A DNA stretch of 64,000 bases from Xenorhabdus beddingii (GTDB lineage Bacteria; Pseudomonadota; Gammaproteobacteria; Enterobacterales; Enterobacteriaceae). The DNA is taken from the NCBI RefSeq assembly GCF_002127545.1, contig NZ_MUBK01000008.1, forward strand, positions 1 through 64,000. Direction: 5' to 3'. Each line of letters begins with the position of its first letter. Position 1 is the stretch's first letter. The position numbers were made by a program, and so were the translations under genes. The notes below the pieces were generated by a model, which saw nothing but the letters and a program-made list of their open reading frames with translations, was not told the origin of the DNA and did not search any database. This document shows positions 25,920 to 35,623 of this stretch, in pieces.

Positions 25920-28271
25920 ATGAATGAATCTTTAAGTCGAATCATTGCCGGTGAGCTACAGGCTCAGCCACAGCAAGTCCTAGCTGCCATTACTCTGCTT
26001 GATGAAGGGAATACGGTTCCTTTCATCGCCCGTTACCGTAAGGAGGCCACCGGTGGCCTGGATGATACGCAGCTCCGCCAGCTCGAAAACCGCCTCGGTT
26101 ATCTGCGCGAACTGTCCAGCCGTCGTCAGACTATTCTGAAATCTATTGAGGAGCAGGGAAAGTTAACCGTTGAGCTTGCTGAAGCCATTAATGCCACGCA
26201 GAGCAAAACCGAACTGGAAGACCTGTACCTGCCTTATAAGCCTAAACGCCGTACCCGTGGGCAGATTGCCATTGAAGCCGGATTAGAGCCTCTGGCCGAT
26301 CTGCTGTGGCAAGATCCGCAGCAAGAGCCTGAATCGGCGGCGGTGGCCTACGTTGATGCCGACAAAGGCGTCGCGGATGCTAAGGCGGCACTGGATGGCG
26401 CGCGTTATATCCTGATGGAGCGTTTCGCCGAAGATGCCACCCTGCTGGCGAAAGTGCGTGAATATCTGTGGAAAAATGCCCATCTGGTCGCCAAAGTGAC
26501 CGAAGGCAAAGAGGAAGAAGGCGCTAAATTCAGTGATTATTTCGATCATCACGAAGCTATCGCCACAGTGCCCTCTCACCGCGCCCTCGCCATGTACCGT
26601 GGACGCAATGAAGGTATCCTGCAATTGTCTCTGAATGCCGACCCTCAATTTGAGGAAGCGCCGAAAGAGAGCTATTGCGAGCAAATTATTACCGATCACC
26701 TTAATCTGCGCCTGAACAACGCACCGGCAGACCGTTGGCGCAAAGCCGTGGTGAGCTGGACATGGCGCATCAAAGTGTTGCTGCATCTGGAAACTGAACT
26801 GATGGGCACGCTGCGCGAGAAAGCCGAAGACGAAGCCATCAACGTCTTCGCCCGTAACCTGCATGACCTGCTGATGGCGGCACCGGCGGGGATGCGCGCA
26901 ACGATGGGTCTGGACCCGGGCTTGCGTACCGGGGTAAAAGTCGCCGTGGTTGACGCCACCGGTAAACTTATCGCCACCGATACCATTTATCCCCACACCG
27001 GGCAGGAAAACAAAGCGGCAGCGGCTGTCGCAGCCCTGTGCACCCGGCATCAGGTCGAACTGGTCGCCATTGGCAATGGGACAGCATCCCGTGAAACAGA
27101 GCGTTTCTTTGCCAACGTCCAAAAACAGTATCCTGACGTGACCGCCCAGAAAGTGGTGGTCAGCGAAGCAGGCGCCTCAGTCTATTCTGCCTCTGAACTG
27201 GCGGCACAAGAATTCCCTGATTTGGATGTTTCCCTGCGTGGCGCGGTCTCCATCGCCCGTCGTCTGCAAGATCCGCTGGCAGAGCTGGTGAAAATCGAAC
27301 CCAAATCCATTGGTGTGGGTCAGTACCAACATGATGTCAGCCAGACCCAGCTTGCCAAAAAACTGGACAACGTGGTTGAAGACTGTGTAAACGGCGTCGG
27401 CGTTGACCTGAACACCGCTTCCGTCGCTTTGCTGACACGTGTTGCCGGACTGAGCCGTTCCGTGGCCCAAAATATCGTTAACTGGCGCGACGAAAACGGT
27501 CGTTTCGGCAACCGTAACCAACTTTTGAAAGTCAGCCGTCTGGGGCCGAAAGCCTTCCTGCAATGTGCGGGCTTCCTGCGCATCAACCAAGGCGACAACC
27601 CACTGGATGCGTCAACGGTTCACCCGGAAACCTATCCGGTGGTTGAGAAGATCCTGACCACAACCGGGCAATCCCTGCCTGAACTGATGGGCAACCCTGC
27701 CAGCCTGCGCAACTTGAGCGCACAGGATTTCACGACGGAAAAATTTGGTATCCCGACTGTCACCGATATTCTGAAAGAGTTGGAAAAACCGGGCCGCGAT
27801 CCCCGCCCTGAATTCAAGACAGCCACATTTGCCGATGGCGTTGAAACCATGAATGACCTGCAAACCGGCATGATTCTGGAAGGCACCGTGACCAATGTGA
27901 CCAATTTCGGTGCATTCGTGGACATCGGTGTCCATCAGGATGGTTTGGTGCATATCTCTTCCCTGTCCGATCGTTTCGTGGAAAATCCCCATACGGTGGT
28001 GAAAACCGGCGATATTGTCAAAGTGAAAGTGATGGATGTTGACCTGAACCGCAAACGTATTGCACTGACCATGCGTCTTGATGAACAACCTGGTGAAACA
28101 CAGGCACGCCGGGGGTCCCAAAGTGGCAACCGTCAGGAGCGCAATGACCAGAGCCGCAATCATCGCAACGGCAATGGCAGAAACCGCCCCGCTTCGCGTT
28201 CAGGGTCTGCACCTGTCACCAACAGCGCCATGAGTGATGCCTTGGCCGCTGCATTCGGTAAAAAACGTTAA
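25920..28271 (+). CDS. tex: RNA-binding transcriptional accessory protein Tex (YhgF)
   Basis: Tex (783 residues; E. coli 773) is a conserved cytoplasmic protein that affects transcription and binds nucleic acid. Visible domains are an N-terminal helical region, a YqgF/RNase H-like fold around residues 325-450 ([18 protein letters not shown]), helix-hairpin-helix repeats around 490-560 ([20 protein letters not shown]) and an S1 RNA-binding domain at 650-720 ([20 protein letters not shown]). The last 55 residues are a low-complexity Arg/Asn/Gly tail. A strong hairpin follows the gene. Confidence 0.96.
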   Translation: MNESLSRIIAGELQAQPQQVLAAITLLDEGNTVPFIARYRKEATGGLDDTQLRQLENRLGYLRELSSRRQTILKSIEEQGKLTVELAEAINATQSKTELEDLYLPYKPKRRTRGQIAIEAGLEPLADLLWQDPQQEPESAAVAYVDADKGVADAKAALDGARYILMERFAEDATLLAKVREYLWKNAHLVAKVTEGKEEEGAKFSDYFDHHEAIATVPSHRALAMYRGRNEGILQLSLNADPQFEEAPKESYCEQIITDHLNLRLNNAPADRWRKAVVSWTWRIKVLLHLETELMGTLREKAEDEAINVFARNLHDLLMAAPAGMRATMGLDPGLRTGVKVAVVDATGKLIATDTIYPHTGQENKAAAAVAALCTRHQVELVAIGNGTASRETERFFANVQKQYPDVTAQKVVVSEAGASVYSASELAAQEFPDLDVSLRGAVSIARRLQDPLAELVKIEPKSIGVGQYQHDVSQTQLAKKLDNVVEDCVNGVGVDLNTASVALLTRVAGLSRSVAQNIVNWRDENGRFGNRNQLLKVSRLGPKAFLQCAGFLRINQGDNPLDASTVHPETYPVVEKILTTTGQSLPELMGNPASLRNLSAQDFTTEKFGIPTVTDILKELEKPGRDPRPEFKTATFADGVETMNDLQTGMILEGTVTNVTNFGAFVDIGVHQDGLVHISSLSDRFVENPHTVVKTGDIVKVKVMDVDLNRKRIALTMRLDEQPGETQARRGSQSGNRQERNDQSRNHRNGNGRNRPASRSGSAPVTNSAMSDALAAAFGKKR

Positions 28272-28304
28272 TTAATAAAAACGATAATTGACGTAAAATA
28301 ATCC

Positions 28305-28334
28305 CCTGAACTGGCGTAATTGCGCCAGTTCAGG
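28305..28334. terminator. Stem-loop after tex
   Basis: CCTGAACTGGCG and CGCCAGTTCAGG form a perfect 12-bp stem with a 6-nt loop, 33 bp past the tex stop. There is no long T-run, so it may act as an mRNA 3' stabiliser as much as a terminator. Confidence 0.7.
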
Positions 28335-28572
28335 TTCAATGGAAAATAAATTCCCTTGCCGCTTCTCGCTGAAAAGACATTATTTTTTTCGGTAAAAGGA
28401 TATTATTTCCCGGTAAAAAGATATTTATACGTCACCCCCATTATTGATGAAATGAATAAAGAAATAAAAACCAATCAACCCTGTTTATTGACAGAGCTTA
28501 TTAATAAAGAAATTTTTCAGAATATTAAACAACCCTGCCAGCCATTTATTTTTCAATAAAATCATCATTAAT
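28335..28572. other. Intergenic region between tex and the feo promoter
   Basis: This AT-rich stretch holds a roughly 21-bp tandem repeat (about 28379-28425, TTTCGGTAAAAGG-like units). Its only open frame has no clear ribosome binding site. I see no convincing gene. Confidence 0.5.
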
Positions 28573-28586
28573 TTGATTAATATCAA
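28573..28586. promoter_or_regulatory. FNR site upstream of feoA
   Basis: TTGATTAATATCAA is a perfect match to the FNR consensus TTGAT-N4-ATCAA. FNR activates the feo operon under anaerobic conditions in E. coli. It lies 169 bp upstream of the feoA start, so activation here may be from a distant promoter or through a long leader. Confidence 0.8.
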
Positions 28587-28704
28587 ATTGTTCCCGCATT
28601 AACCCGTGTAAATAATCCGTATCGCATTTACGTATTATTATCATTCACAATCAAAATTCAGAGAAATTACCGCACTTTTTTCTTGTGAATTCCCCTTTAT
28701 TGAG

Positions 28705-28723
28705 GATAATAATTCTTATAATC
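28705..28723. promoter_or_regulatory. Candidate Fur box upstream of feoA
   Basis: GATAATAATTCTTATAATC matches the 19-bp Fur consensus (GATAATGATAATCATTATC) at 14 positions by my count. It lies 31 bp before feoA, where repression by iron-loaded Fur is expected. Confidence 0.5.
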
Positions 28724-28754
28724 ACTTATTTTTTCACTTCGAATGGAGAGTTAT

Positions 28755-28982
28755 ATGGTTCTTATTCCAGAACATAGATATAAAATTCTGGGATTTTCTC
28801 CAGAGATTAGCCCCGCTTATCGCCAGAAATTATTGTCCCTCGGTATGTTGCCGGGTTCAACATTTGAGGTCATTCGCTTCGCGCCATTAGGCGATCCAAT
28901 ACAAATCGAAACACGCCGGGTCAACCTGACTCTTCGTAAGCAAGATCTGGCCTTTCTTATATTGCATGAAGATTTGAACTAA
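28755..28982 (+). CDS. feoA: Ferrous iron transport accessory protein FeoA
   Basis: FeoA (75 residues) is a small SH3-like cytoplasmic protein needed for FeoB activity. The segment [22 protein letters not shown] and [18 protein letters not shown] match E. coli FeoA closely. The ATG at 28755 has GGAGAG six bases upstream and is preferred over the one at 28743. The gap to feoB is 131 bp, far longer than the usual one in enterics, and contains a 16-bp perfect tandem duplication. Confidence 0.95.
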   Translation: MVLIPEHRYKILGFSPEISPAYRQKLLSLGMLPGSTFEVIRFAPLGDPIQIETRRVNLTLRKQDLAFLILHEDLN

Positions 28983-29047
28983 CAAAACGCTGAGTAGATG
29001 TGGTTCAGAACAATCATCACCCCAATATTTTTACCCCAAGCTATTTT

Positions 29048-29079
29048 TACGAAAGTACAACTATACGAAAGTACAACTA
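29048..29079. repeat. 16-bp perfect tandem duplication between feoA and feoB
   Basis: TACGAAAGTACAACTA occurs twice head to tail (29048-29063, 29064-29079). It helps lengthen the feoA-feoB gap. Confidence 0.92.
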
Positions 29080-29113
29080 GAGTAAGAAGTCGCCTCCTAA
29101 TTTGGCAGAAAGT

Positions 29114-31441
29114 ATGATGAAACAATTAACCCTAGGTTTGATCGGTAATCCCAATGCCGGCAAAACGACGCTTTTTAACCAGCTTACCGGTTCCCGACAA
29201 CGGGTGGGAAACTGGGCTGGCGTCACGGTAGAACGCAAGACGGGCCATTTTACCACCCATGACCATCAGGTCGATCTGGTCGATCTTCCCGGCACGTATT
29301 CCCTGACGACCATTTCTGAACAGACCTCCATTGATGAGCAAATTGCTTGCCACTACATCCTCAGTGGTGAAGCCGATATGTTGATCAATGTCGTCGATGC
29401 CTCGAATCTGGAGCGTAATCTTTATCTCTCACTGCAATTGATTGAACTGGGTATTCCCTGCATCATTGCGCTGAACATGCTGGATATTGCCCAAAATCAA
29501 CGTATCAATATTGATATTGCAGCACTGGAACAACGCCTTGGCTGTCCGGTGATCCCGCTGGTTTCTACCCGCGCCACCGGAATCGATGCACTGAAAAAAG
29601 CCATCGACCATTACCCTAAAAATTGGCCGAAAAAATCGGAGACGGTGCAAATTGAATACCCTGATGCCCTATTGCAGGAAGTCAGGCACCTTTCCAGCCA
29701 GATGACCGGGACATTCAACCCACAACAGCGTCGCTGGCTCACTTTGCAAGTGCTGGAAGGTGATATTTACAGCCGTGATATTTCCGGCCTGACGCAGGGG
29801 CAGTTGGCTGAAAGCAAGGCACGCCTGCAACAACAGCAAATTGAAGAACCCGACCTGATCATTGCCGGCGCCCGTTACCAAGCGATTAGTGAACTTTGCC
29901 TGACCGTCATTGATACCCGATCAGCCATACCGAACAAACTGACCCAGATACTGGATACCGTTATCCTGAACCGCTGGTTGGGTGTGCCTGTCTTCCTGTT
30001 TGTCATGTACCTGATGTTTGTGCTGGCCATCAATATTGGTGGTGCCTTACAACCCATCTTCGAAGGCGCTTCGGCGGCCATTTTCATTGATGGGATGCAG
30101 TGGCTGGGTCATACCCTCCACTTTCCAAATTGGTTGACGGTATTCCTTGCCCAAGGCATTGGCGGGGGCATCAACACGGTACTGCCGCTGGTTCCCCAAA
30201 TTGGCATGATGTACCTGTTCCTTTCCTTCCTTGAAGATTCAGGCTACATGGCGCGAGCCGCATTTGTTATGGATCGGTTGATGCAGTCCATGGGATTGCC
30301 GGGTAAATCTTTCGTCCCCTTGATTGTGGGATTTGGCTGTAATGTGCCTGCCGTGATGGGGTCAAGAACACTGGATGCCCCCCGTGAGCGCCTGATCACC
30401 ATCATGATGGCGCCGTTTATGTCCTGCGGGGCAAGGCTGGCGATCTTTGCGGTCTTTGCGGCGGCTTTCTTTGGCAAAAATGGGGCAAGCATCGTTTTCT
30501 CCCTGTATCTCTTGGGGATTGCCATCGCCATCCTCACGGGCCTGCTGCTCAAATACACGATAATGCGGGGTGAAGCCTCGCCCTTTGTGATGGAACTGCC
30601 GGTCTACCATGTTCCACACACCAAAACCCTGCTGCTCCAGACCTGGCAACGACTGAAAGGTTTTGTGATCCGTGCGGGGAAAGTCATTGTCGCCGCCAGT
30701 ATGTTTATCGGTGCCCTGAATAGCTTCTCCTTCTCAGGTAAAGCCGTGGATAACATTAACCAGTCAGCCCTGGCTTCCGTCAGTAAAGTGCTCACGCCTG
30801 TATTACAGCCTATCGGAGTGCATGCCGATAACTGGCAGGCCACGGTCGGGCTGATTACCGGAGCAATGGCAAAAGAGGTGGTTGTCGGGACGCTGAATAC
30901 CCTGTACACCGCAGAAAACATCACCCAAGAGCCATTCAATCCTGATGAATTCAATTTACTGGCTCAATTAAAAGATTCGCTTGGAGAAACTTGGGACAGC
31001 CTGAAAGAAACCTTTACCTTGAGTGCACTTTCCAACCCGATAGAGGCCAGCAAAGGTGATGGCAATATGGATCGGGGTTCGATGGGAACCATGAGCGCCA
31101 AATTTGGCTCTGCCATTTCCGCTTACAGCTACCTCATCTTCGTGCTGCTATACGTGCCCTGTGTTTCCGTTATGGGAGCCATTGCACGCGAAACCAGCCG
31201 TGGCTGGATGCTGTTCTCCATCCTGTGGGGATTGAACGTCGCCTATTCACTGGCCGCACTGTTTTATCAGGCCACCACATTTTCTGCTCACCCGGCAAGC
31301 AGCCTGATCACCATTTTGGCCGTGATCCTGTTTAACGTACTGGTCTTTATCGGCTTACGCCGCGCACGCAGCAGAGTGACCGTCACGTTCAATAGTACCG
31401 CTGACCGTCACTGCGAATGTTCAAACGACAACTGTCATTAG
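29114..31441 (+). CDS. feoB: Ferrous iron transporter FeoB
   Basis: FeoB (775 residues; E. coli 773) imports Fe2+ across the inner membrane. The N-terminal GTPase shows G1 GNPNAGKTT, G3 DLPGTYSL and G4 NMLD, followed by a guanine dissociation inhibitor-like helical part. From about residue 285 there are some ten membrane helices with the two gate motifs (GFGCNVPAVM and MSCGARLAIFA). The C-terminus is short and Cys/His-rich (HCECSNDNCH), a possible metal-binding tail. ATGs at 29114 and 29117 are both possible starts. Confidence 0.97.
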   Translation: MMKQLTLGLIGNPNAGKTTLFNQLTGSRQRVGNWAGVTVERKTGHFTTHDHQVDLVDLPGTYSLTTISEQTSIDEQIACHYILSGEADMLINVVDASNLERNLYLSLQLIELGIPCIIALNMLDIAQNQRINIDIAALEQRLGCPVIPLVSTRATGIDALKKAIDHYPKNWPKKSETVQIEYPDALLQEVRHLSSQMTGTFNPQQRRWLTLQVLEGDIYSRDISGLTQGQLAESKARLQQQQIEEPDLIIAGARYQAISELCLTVIDTRSAIPNKLTQILDTVILNRWLGVPVFLFVMYLMFVLAINIGGALQPIFEGASAAIFIDGMQWLGHTLHFPNWLTVFLAQGIGGGINTVLPLVPQIGMMYLFLSFLEDSGYMARAAFVMDRLMQSMGLPGKSFVPLIVGFGCNVPAVMGSRTLDAPRERLITIMMAPFMSCGARLAIFAVFAAAFFGKNGASIVFSLYLLGIAIAILTGLLLKYTIMRGEASPFVMELPVYHVPHTKTLLLQTWQRLKGFVIRAGKVIVAASMFIGALNSFSFSGKAVDNINQSALASVSKVLTPVLQPIGVHADNWQATVGLITGAMAKEVVVGTLNTLYTAENITQEPFNPDEFNLLAQLKDSLGETWDSLKETFTLSALSNPIEASKGDGNMDRGSMGTMSAKFGSAISAYSYLIFVLLYVPCVSVMGAIARETSRGWMLFSILWGLNVAYSLAALFYQATTFSAHPASSLITILAVILFNVLVFIGLRRARSRVTVTFNSTADRHCECSNDNCH

Positions 31442-31454
31442 TAGGAGCCATAAA

Positions 31455-31694
31455 TTGATTAGCCTGCTGAACATCAGAAATACCGTTGCCCTCAAAGGGC
31501 GCACTGATGCACAGTCATTAAGCCATCAGTTTTCAGCGCCGCTGCCAATGGTAGAGGCGATGCTCAAGCAGCTTGTCACAATGGGTAAACTGGAGGAAGT
31601 GGATACTTCCTCCTGCCTCAGCGGTGGCTGCAAGCAGTGCCCGGAAACCCAGAAATGTGACACTAAGGCGTATCAGCTTGCGGTGAAAAAATAA
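31455..31694 (+). CDS. feoC: FeoC-type iron transport regulator
   Basis: FeoC (79 residues) has a winged-helix N-terminal part (ISLLNIRNTVALKGRTDAQ) and a Cys cluster CLSGGCKQCPETQKC that can bind an Fe-S cluster, as reported for E. coli and Klebsiella FeoC. In Klebsiella it protects FeoB from proteolysis. Translation starts at a TTG with TAGGAG nine bases upstream; no ATG is available. The stop codon lies in a 16-bp tandem duplication. Confidence 0.92.
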   Translation: MISLLNIRNTVALKGRTDAQSLSHQFSAPLPMVEAMLKQLVTMGKLEEVDTSSCLSGGCKQCPETQKCDTKAYQLAVKK

Positions 31695-31712
31695 CACCGT
31701 GAAAAATAGAGG
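31681..31712. repeat. 16-bp tandem duplication at the feoC stop codon
   Basis: CGGTGAAAAAATAACA (31681-31696) is followed by CCGTGAAAAATAGAGG (31697-31712). The first copy holds the TAA stop, the second a TAG in another frame. Confidence 0.8.
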
Positions 31713-31747
31713 ATTGCCCGCTTTATGCATTTGATTAAACGGGCAGC

Positions 31748-31775
31748 TTTTCTTTAAACAATTTTCTTTGAACAA
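31748..31775. repeat. 14-bp tandem duplication between feoC and the MFS gene
   Basis: TTTTCTTTAAACAA (31748-31761) and TTTTCTTTGAACAA (31762-31775) are adjacent, differing at one base. They lie just beyond the minus-strand MFS stop codon at 31784. Confidence 0.88.
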
Positions 31776-31783
31776 ATGACGAC

Positions 31784-32962
31784 TCAATCAATTCTATTTT
31801 TTACCAAATCAGAGTAAATAGCGCAGGTTAGCCCCCCTACAGCCAGGCAAAGTATTAAGACGACGGTCATCCAGGGGTAGTGACTCGGCAATGTACTGGC
31901 AATAGCGCCAATCATAGCCGCCATCACTTGATGAATAAAACCACACAACGCAACCGGATAAGCCCCGCCAACAGGGGATTTCTCAATAGCAACCGACATA
32001 CTGATAGGGTAGATAATCGCCACTCCGACAAGGGCAATGCAATACGGCAGCCAAAGCAGCCATGCAAGATAAAATATTCCCCCCAATAACATCGCAGAAC
32101 AGCCGAACAACAATATTCCCAAGCCAATAAAAATGATTAACTGACGACCTTTTTTGACAACATAGCGACCAACTATCAAGGCACCCAAAAAATAGGCAAT
32201 GGTAATCGGCCATCCCAATAAACCATATTCATAAGCACTCCATTGCAAAGCAGTTTGAAAAATAAATGGCGCATTGGTATTGAATGTAACGACGACACCA
32301 TATCCCAATCCTCCCGCCAGCGCAGGCAAGAGAAACCGACGACATCGCACGACTTTGACGTAATTGAGTTTAGAAGAAAGGGAAGAAGGTGCTGACTGAA
32401 CGTTAGGCAACGTGATATAAGAAAAAAATAGAGACAATACCAGCGTAGCAATAGCCAGACTGAAAAAGATAGCCTGCCAGCCCAAAAATTTTGTTACGGC
32501 TGCCCCAAGAAATTGCCCGATTCCTACGGAAATAACAAACGAAATCGAAAGCCATGCCAGACTTTTTGTTAACTGATCACCGCTAAAATTATCTTTGATT
32601 AATACACGAGACAGAACTGTCATTCCTCCCGCCCCAGCGCCTTGCAGGAAACGGAGGAAAATGAACATTTCCGCGTTACTGACCATTGGTATACAGAAAC
32701 TGCACAGTGAATAAAAGAGTATGGCAATTAAAATCACCGTTTTTCTACCATACTTTTCACTCAAACTTCCCCAAATCAGCATCAATGCGGCCATACCAAT
32801 TAAAAATGCCGGGAAAGACAAGGCAATATCCTGTTGCTGGCTAGATAACGTGTCAACAATCAATGGCAGTGCAGGTAAATACATCGAAATACCTAGCTGG
32901 GCCAAGAAAACGGTGATGAAGGAAATAAAGATGATATGTTCTTTTTTTACTTGAATTTTCAA
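31784..32962 (-). CDS. MFS transporter, Bcr/CflA-like drug efflux family
   Basis: This 392-residue protein has 12 predicted membrane helices. The loop 2-3 motif GSLSEKYGRKTVILI and the motif-C region AGAGGMTVLSRVLIKD are those of DHA1 drug:proton antiporters such as Bcr. It probably exports a small hydrophobic compound, but the substrate cannot be read from sequence. It is the first gene of an accessory block between feoC and bioH, convergent with feoC. Its GC content is lower than that of the feo genes. Confidence 0.8.
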   Translation of the reverse strand: MKIQVKKEHIIFISFITVFLAQLGISMYLPALPLIVDTLSSQQQDIALSFPAFLIGMAALMLIWGSLSEKYGRKTVILIAILFYSLCSFCIPMVSNAEMFIFLRFLQGAGAGGMTVLSRVLIKDNFSGDQLTKSLAWLSISFVISVGIGQFLGAAVTKFLGWQAIFFSLAIATLVLSLFFSYITLPNVQSAPSSLSSKLNYVKVVRCRRFLLPALAGGLGYGVVVTFNTNAPFIFQTALQWSAYEYGLLGWPITIAYFLGALIVGRYVVKKGRQLIIFIGLGILLFGCSAMLLGGIFYLAWLLWLPYCIALVGVAIIYPISMSVAIEKSPVGGAYPVALCGFIHQVMAAMIGAIASTLPSHYPWMTVVLILCLAVGGLTCAIYSDLVKNRID

Positions 32963-32999
32963 ATTAAATTCCTTATTAGCAAGTGATTTTTTATTCTAT

Positions 33000-33255
33000 A
33001 TTGGAGCTTGGCAATAAAAATCATGACGTAATCCAAAGTATCCCACTCAAGATTAAACAAAAAATAGCCACATAAAAAATAATTTTTTCCATTGCAGCCA
33101 AACTGCAAAATCAAGGTTTCTTCCTTATTAGCTGAGACAATATTTTTCGATATTAATAGACTGGGGATAGTAACATACCAAAAGAGTTACTTACGGTAAT
33201 TAAATCGTGACCCCGTAAATAAATTTTCATAATAGTGACACACTGAAATTCCGAG
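33000..33255. other. AT-rich intergenic stretch upstream of the MFS gene
   Basis: No open frame with a ribosome binding site is visible. It probably contains the MFS promoter. Nothing else was recognised. Confidence 0.4.
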
Positions 33256-33290
33256 CTTCCTTACTCCCCGCAGTGTGGGGAGTAAGGAAG
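33256..33290. terminator. Long stem-loop after the secreted-protein gene
   Basis: CTTCCTTACTCCCC and GGGGAGTAAGGAAG form a perfect 14-bp stem around GCAGTGT, 34 bp downstream of the minus-strand gene at 33324. It lacks a T-run but is strong enough to end or protect the transcript. Confidence 0.6.
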
Positions 33291-33323
33291 TGTCCTACAA
33301 TTTTGAAATTTCATTTACATGAG

Positions 33324-33830
33324 TTAGTTCCAAATACAGTCTTTTTTTTCTACGTCATAGGCATCCGTATTCTCTTCAAAATCGAATTGTTTTCCTTTTT
33401 TATTTATATATGTTAAACCATATACCCTTGCCCCCTGTGAAATAACAGTATAGGCTCCATTTATTTCTCCTTTAACTATCTCATTCCATACCGTCGTATT
33501 CACATATGGTCGATCCTCACTTAATATTTCAGATTCATCTTTAACGAGAAAAATCGGTATAGAAACAGGAGACTTCTCATACTTAACATAGCTAAGACTG
33601 ACATTATCTTTTCCTGAATAAACATTAACCAGCTTTACATTTATTGGTTTTTTATTATCAGAAGTAAAACACCTAAATTCACTAGACCATTCAGAAGCAA
33701 AAACATTAAAAGACAATAGAGTTAAAATAAAAAAATAATTTTTATATACATTGTAATTCCCTCTTCTTCTTAGGACACTAATTATTTCGTTTATATAACT
33801 GGAAACATCACGGTTTTTTATTCCGTCCAT
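33324..33830 (-). CDS. Hypothetical secreted or periplasmic protein
   Basis: This open frame of 168 codons is not recognised. A signal-peptide-like segment (NYFFILTLLSFNVFASEW) begins only near residue 31, which is unusual. A good ribosome binding site (AAGAGGG) and ATG lie in another frame just before that segment. Adding one base in the following run of seven T would join that ATG to the signal peptide. The mature part would be about 120 residues with two Cys (FRCFTS and KKDCIWN), which may form a disulfide. The gene may be frameshifted at its 5' end or may truly use the longer start. Confidence 0.45.
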   Translation of the reverse strand: MDGIKNRDVSSYINEIISVLRRRGNYNVYKNYFFILTLLSFNVFASEWSSEFRCFTSDNKKPINVKLVNVYSGKDNVSLSYVKYEKSPVSIPIFLVKDESEILSEDRPYVNTTVWNEIVKGEINGAYTVISQGARVYGLTYINKKGKQFDFEENTDAYDVEKKDCIWN

Positions 33831-34029
33831 TTTACACTTATTACTTGAACCCAGCCATCATTCACCAATAACAAAAAGGAGTGTTTATCACAATATCTCA
33901 TTATTGAAAGCATGACTAAAATTAGATTATCAATGATTGAATCAGCCCCAACATCAGAAACCATAAATAAATCATGTTAGTTTCTGATGTTGGGATAACG
34001 TCAGGGCGCGAGCATACTTTGGTTAATAT

Positions 34030-34581
34030 CTATCCAAAGAACACTTGTGCACGATAATCATCACTCCAGCCTGCTTTTTTAAGTTTATTTCTTTGGCTGG
34101 GAGCACCACAGTCACATTGTTTGACCATATTCAACACGATGCGCCGGAATAACGCCAAATTTTCAATGGCGCCGTCCAGTACAATACGTGGATCATCTTC
34201 TTTAAAAACCACATCAAGAATATAATGTTGGCTATTTTCAATCCGCCAATGCTGGCGAATGTAGTGTCCTAATAATTTGTGCCGGGGAGAAAGCGAGCTA
34301 ATATAGTAGGACGTATCTACCGTGCCTTTACCCTTTTCTGACCGATGCCGTTCAACCGCAATGATACTGCGAATTGTCGGCCATTTTTCTGCCATTTCGG
34401 GGGAAAATTGAGGTTTAAGCTGGAAAACATAGCGTTCTTCCTTACGTCCATGCGCTTCTTGCTTAACTTCGGTGACAATCTTTTCTTTACCCGCATCAAA
34501 CACCGCCTGAAATTGTGACTGGATAGCCGCCCATAGCTTAGGCTGATTTTTCTTTACCTGGACAAACGACACGGATTTCAC
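34030..34581 (-). pseudogene. ISAs1-family transposase, C-terminal part
   Basis: The frame encodes the second half of a DDE transposase, with the conserved region HYIRQHWRIENSQHYILDVVF containing the catalytic Glu, and ends RIVLNMVKQCD. It is out of frame with the N-terminal half and has no genuine start of its own. It carries about 180 residues. Confidence 0.85.
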
Positions 34582-35017
34582 CCTTTTTGGTGGTCGTGGC
34601 TTTCTGGCTCAATACCAATCCCCGTTCGGTATCATAGGCAGTGACCAGCTGGACCGCATTTTTCTTTTCATTCCGGTAAGCCCGTCTCAGGACTTTTCCG
34701 TCAAAGGCAATGATCGGTTTTCCGTCCAGCTCACGCTGTTCATTGACCCAGTTCAGCAACGCTTCCAGTAACGGATCCAGCTCGATAGCCCGGAGTATTC
34801 TCGCAATCGTATGTCGGCGGGGGATCCCGTGAGGAAAGGCGCGGTATTCTCTCAACCACTTAATTTTAGCCCGGCCATAAGTCTCAATGTCTTGCCACCC
34901 CTCGGCTCCTGCCATAATGGCACTGACAACGAGGAAAATAACATCAACCAAATCATACTGGCGATTGATATCAGAGCGGGTTTCTTTCACAACGGATAAA
35001 TGTTCAATGAGAGTCAT
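34538..35017 (-). pseudogene. ISAs1-family transposase, N-terminal part
   Basis: This is the first half of the transposase, with YDLVDVIFLVVSAIMAGAEG and the first catalytic Asp in KPIIAFDGKVLRRAY. It runs to LSQKATTTKKG and then frameshifts. Full ISAs1 transposases have a further stretch here (NEI...TIDAMGCQ) bearing the second Asp. That segment is missing, so the element cannot transpose on its own. Confidence 0.88.
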
Positions 35018-35106
35018 AGGTGAGTCATGAAGAGGAAAATAAAGCTGATTAGATCATGTCATTCGCCTTCATTCAAGAGACTTTAAAAAAGTATGCTCGC
35101 GCCCTG

Positions 35107-35400
35107 GTCGCAGCTATGGGCCTAGTATGTAACTGTTTTTTAAAACTTTTTATTAATGGTTAAGTGCGGAGCTGTTTAATCTTATCTGCGCTTAGCTTGT
35201 TACTAGTTTTTTAGAGGTTAAGAGTGTTTTATATGATTCATGATTTTTGATTGGAGTAAATAAAATTCTGTTAATTTACATTCATTCTTTATAAATAGGT
35301 TATTTTTAATTTTAAGATGTTATTGTCATTTGATTAATTTAAATATTTTTTATATAAAAATGTTCTTTTTTGGTGTTTTTGATATGAATAGGTATTTCGT
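35107..35400. other. AT-rich promoter region of the candidate toxin locus
   Basis: This stretch between the ISAs1 right end and the small ORF at 35401 is very AT-rich with no open frame. It probably carries the promoter of the following three genes. Poly-T and poly-A runs are frequent, as in silenced horizontally acquired DNA. Confidence 0.4.
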
Positions 35401-35583
35401 ATGGATAATAAAGATGAATTAATTGAAAGAATAAGTGAATTTCTCGCTAATAATCCCATAAGGTTAGAAGATAAGTTGGCTGTAATGATGAGATTTTGCT
35501 TTCAGCTTATGCCATCATCAAAAATCGATGGAGTAAATATGCGTACTTCTGATGGTCGAATTTTAACATTAGAATCAAAATAA
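35401..35583 (+). CDS. Small hypothetical protein preceding a candidate toxin
   Basis: A 60-residue protein, MDNKDELIERISEFLANNPI and so on, is predicted mostly helical and soluble. It is not recognised. It lies 40 bp before the 300-residue protein on the same strand, so the two may be made together; it could be a chaperone, an adaptor or a regulator. The start codon follows an AT-rich leader without a strong ribosome binding site. Confidence 0.45.
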   Translation: MDNKDELIERISEFLANNPIRLEDKLAVMMRFCFQLMPSSKIDGVNMRTSDGRILTLESK

Positions 35584-35623
35584 TTAACACATTAAATTAT
35601 CTATTTTTTATGGAGATATTGGA

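Larger units (their letters stand above)
34002..35106 (-). mobile_element. ISAs1-family insertion sequence, internally deleted
   Basis: Perfect 19-bp terminal inverted repeats CAGGGCGCGAGCATACTTT (34002-34020, and its complement at 35088-35106) bound a transposase in two frames. The flanking bases do not form an obvious target-site duplication, so rearrangement after insertion is likely. The termini and protein are those of ISAs1-type elements. Confidence 0.9.

Noticed and set aside
26283..27122. Long minus-strand frame of 279 codons inside tex
   Set aside because: It is the shadow of the high-GC tex coding sequence; the plus-strand product is a conserved full-length Tex.
28356..28559. 67-codon frame between tex and feoA
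   Set aside because: There is no convincing ribosome binding site, it overlaps a tandem repeat, and the AT-rich peptide matches nothing. Treated as non-coding.
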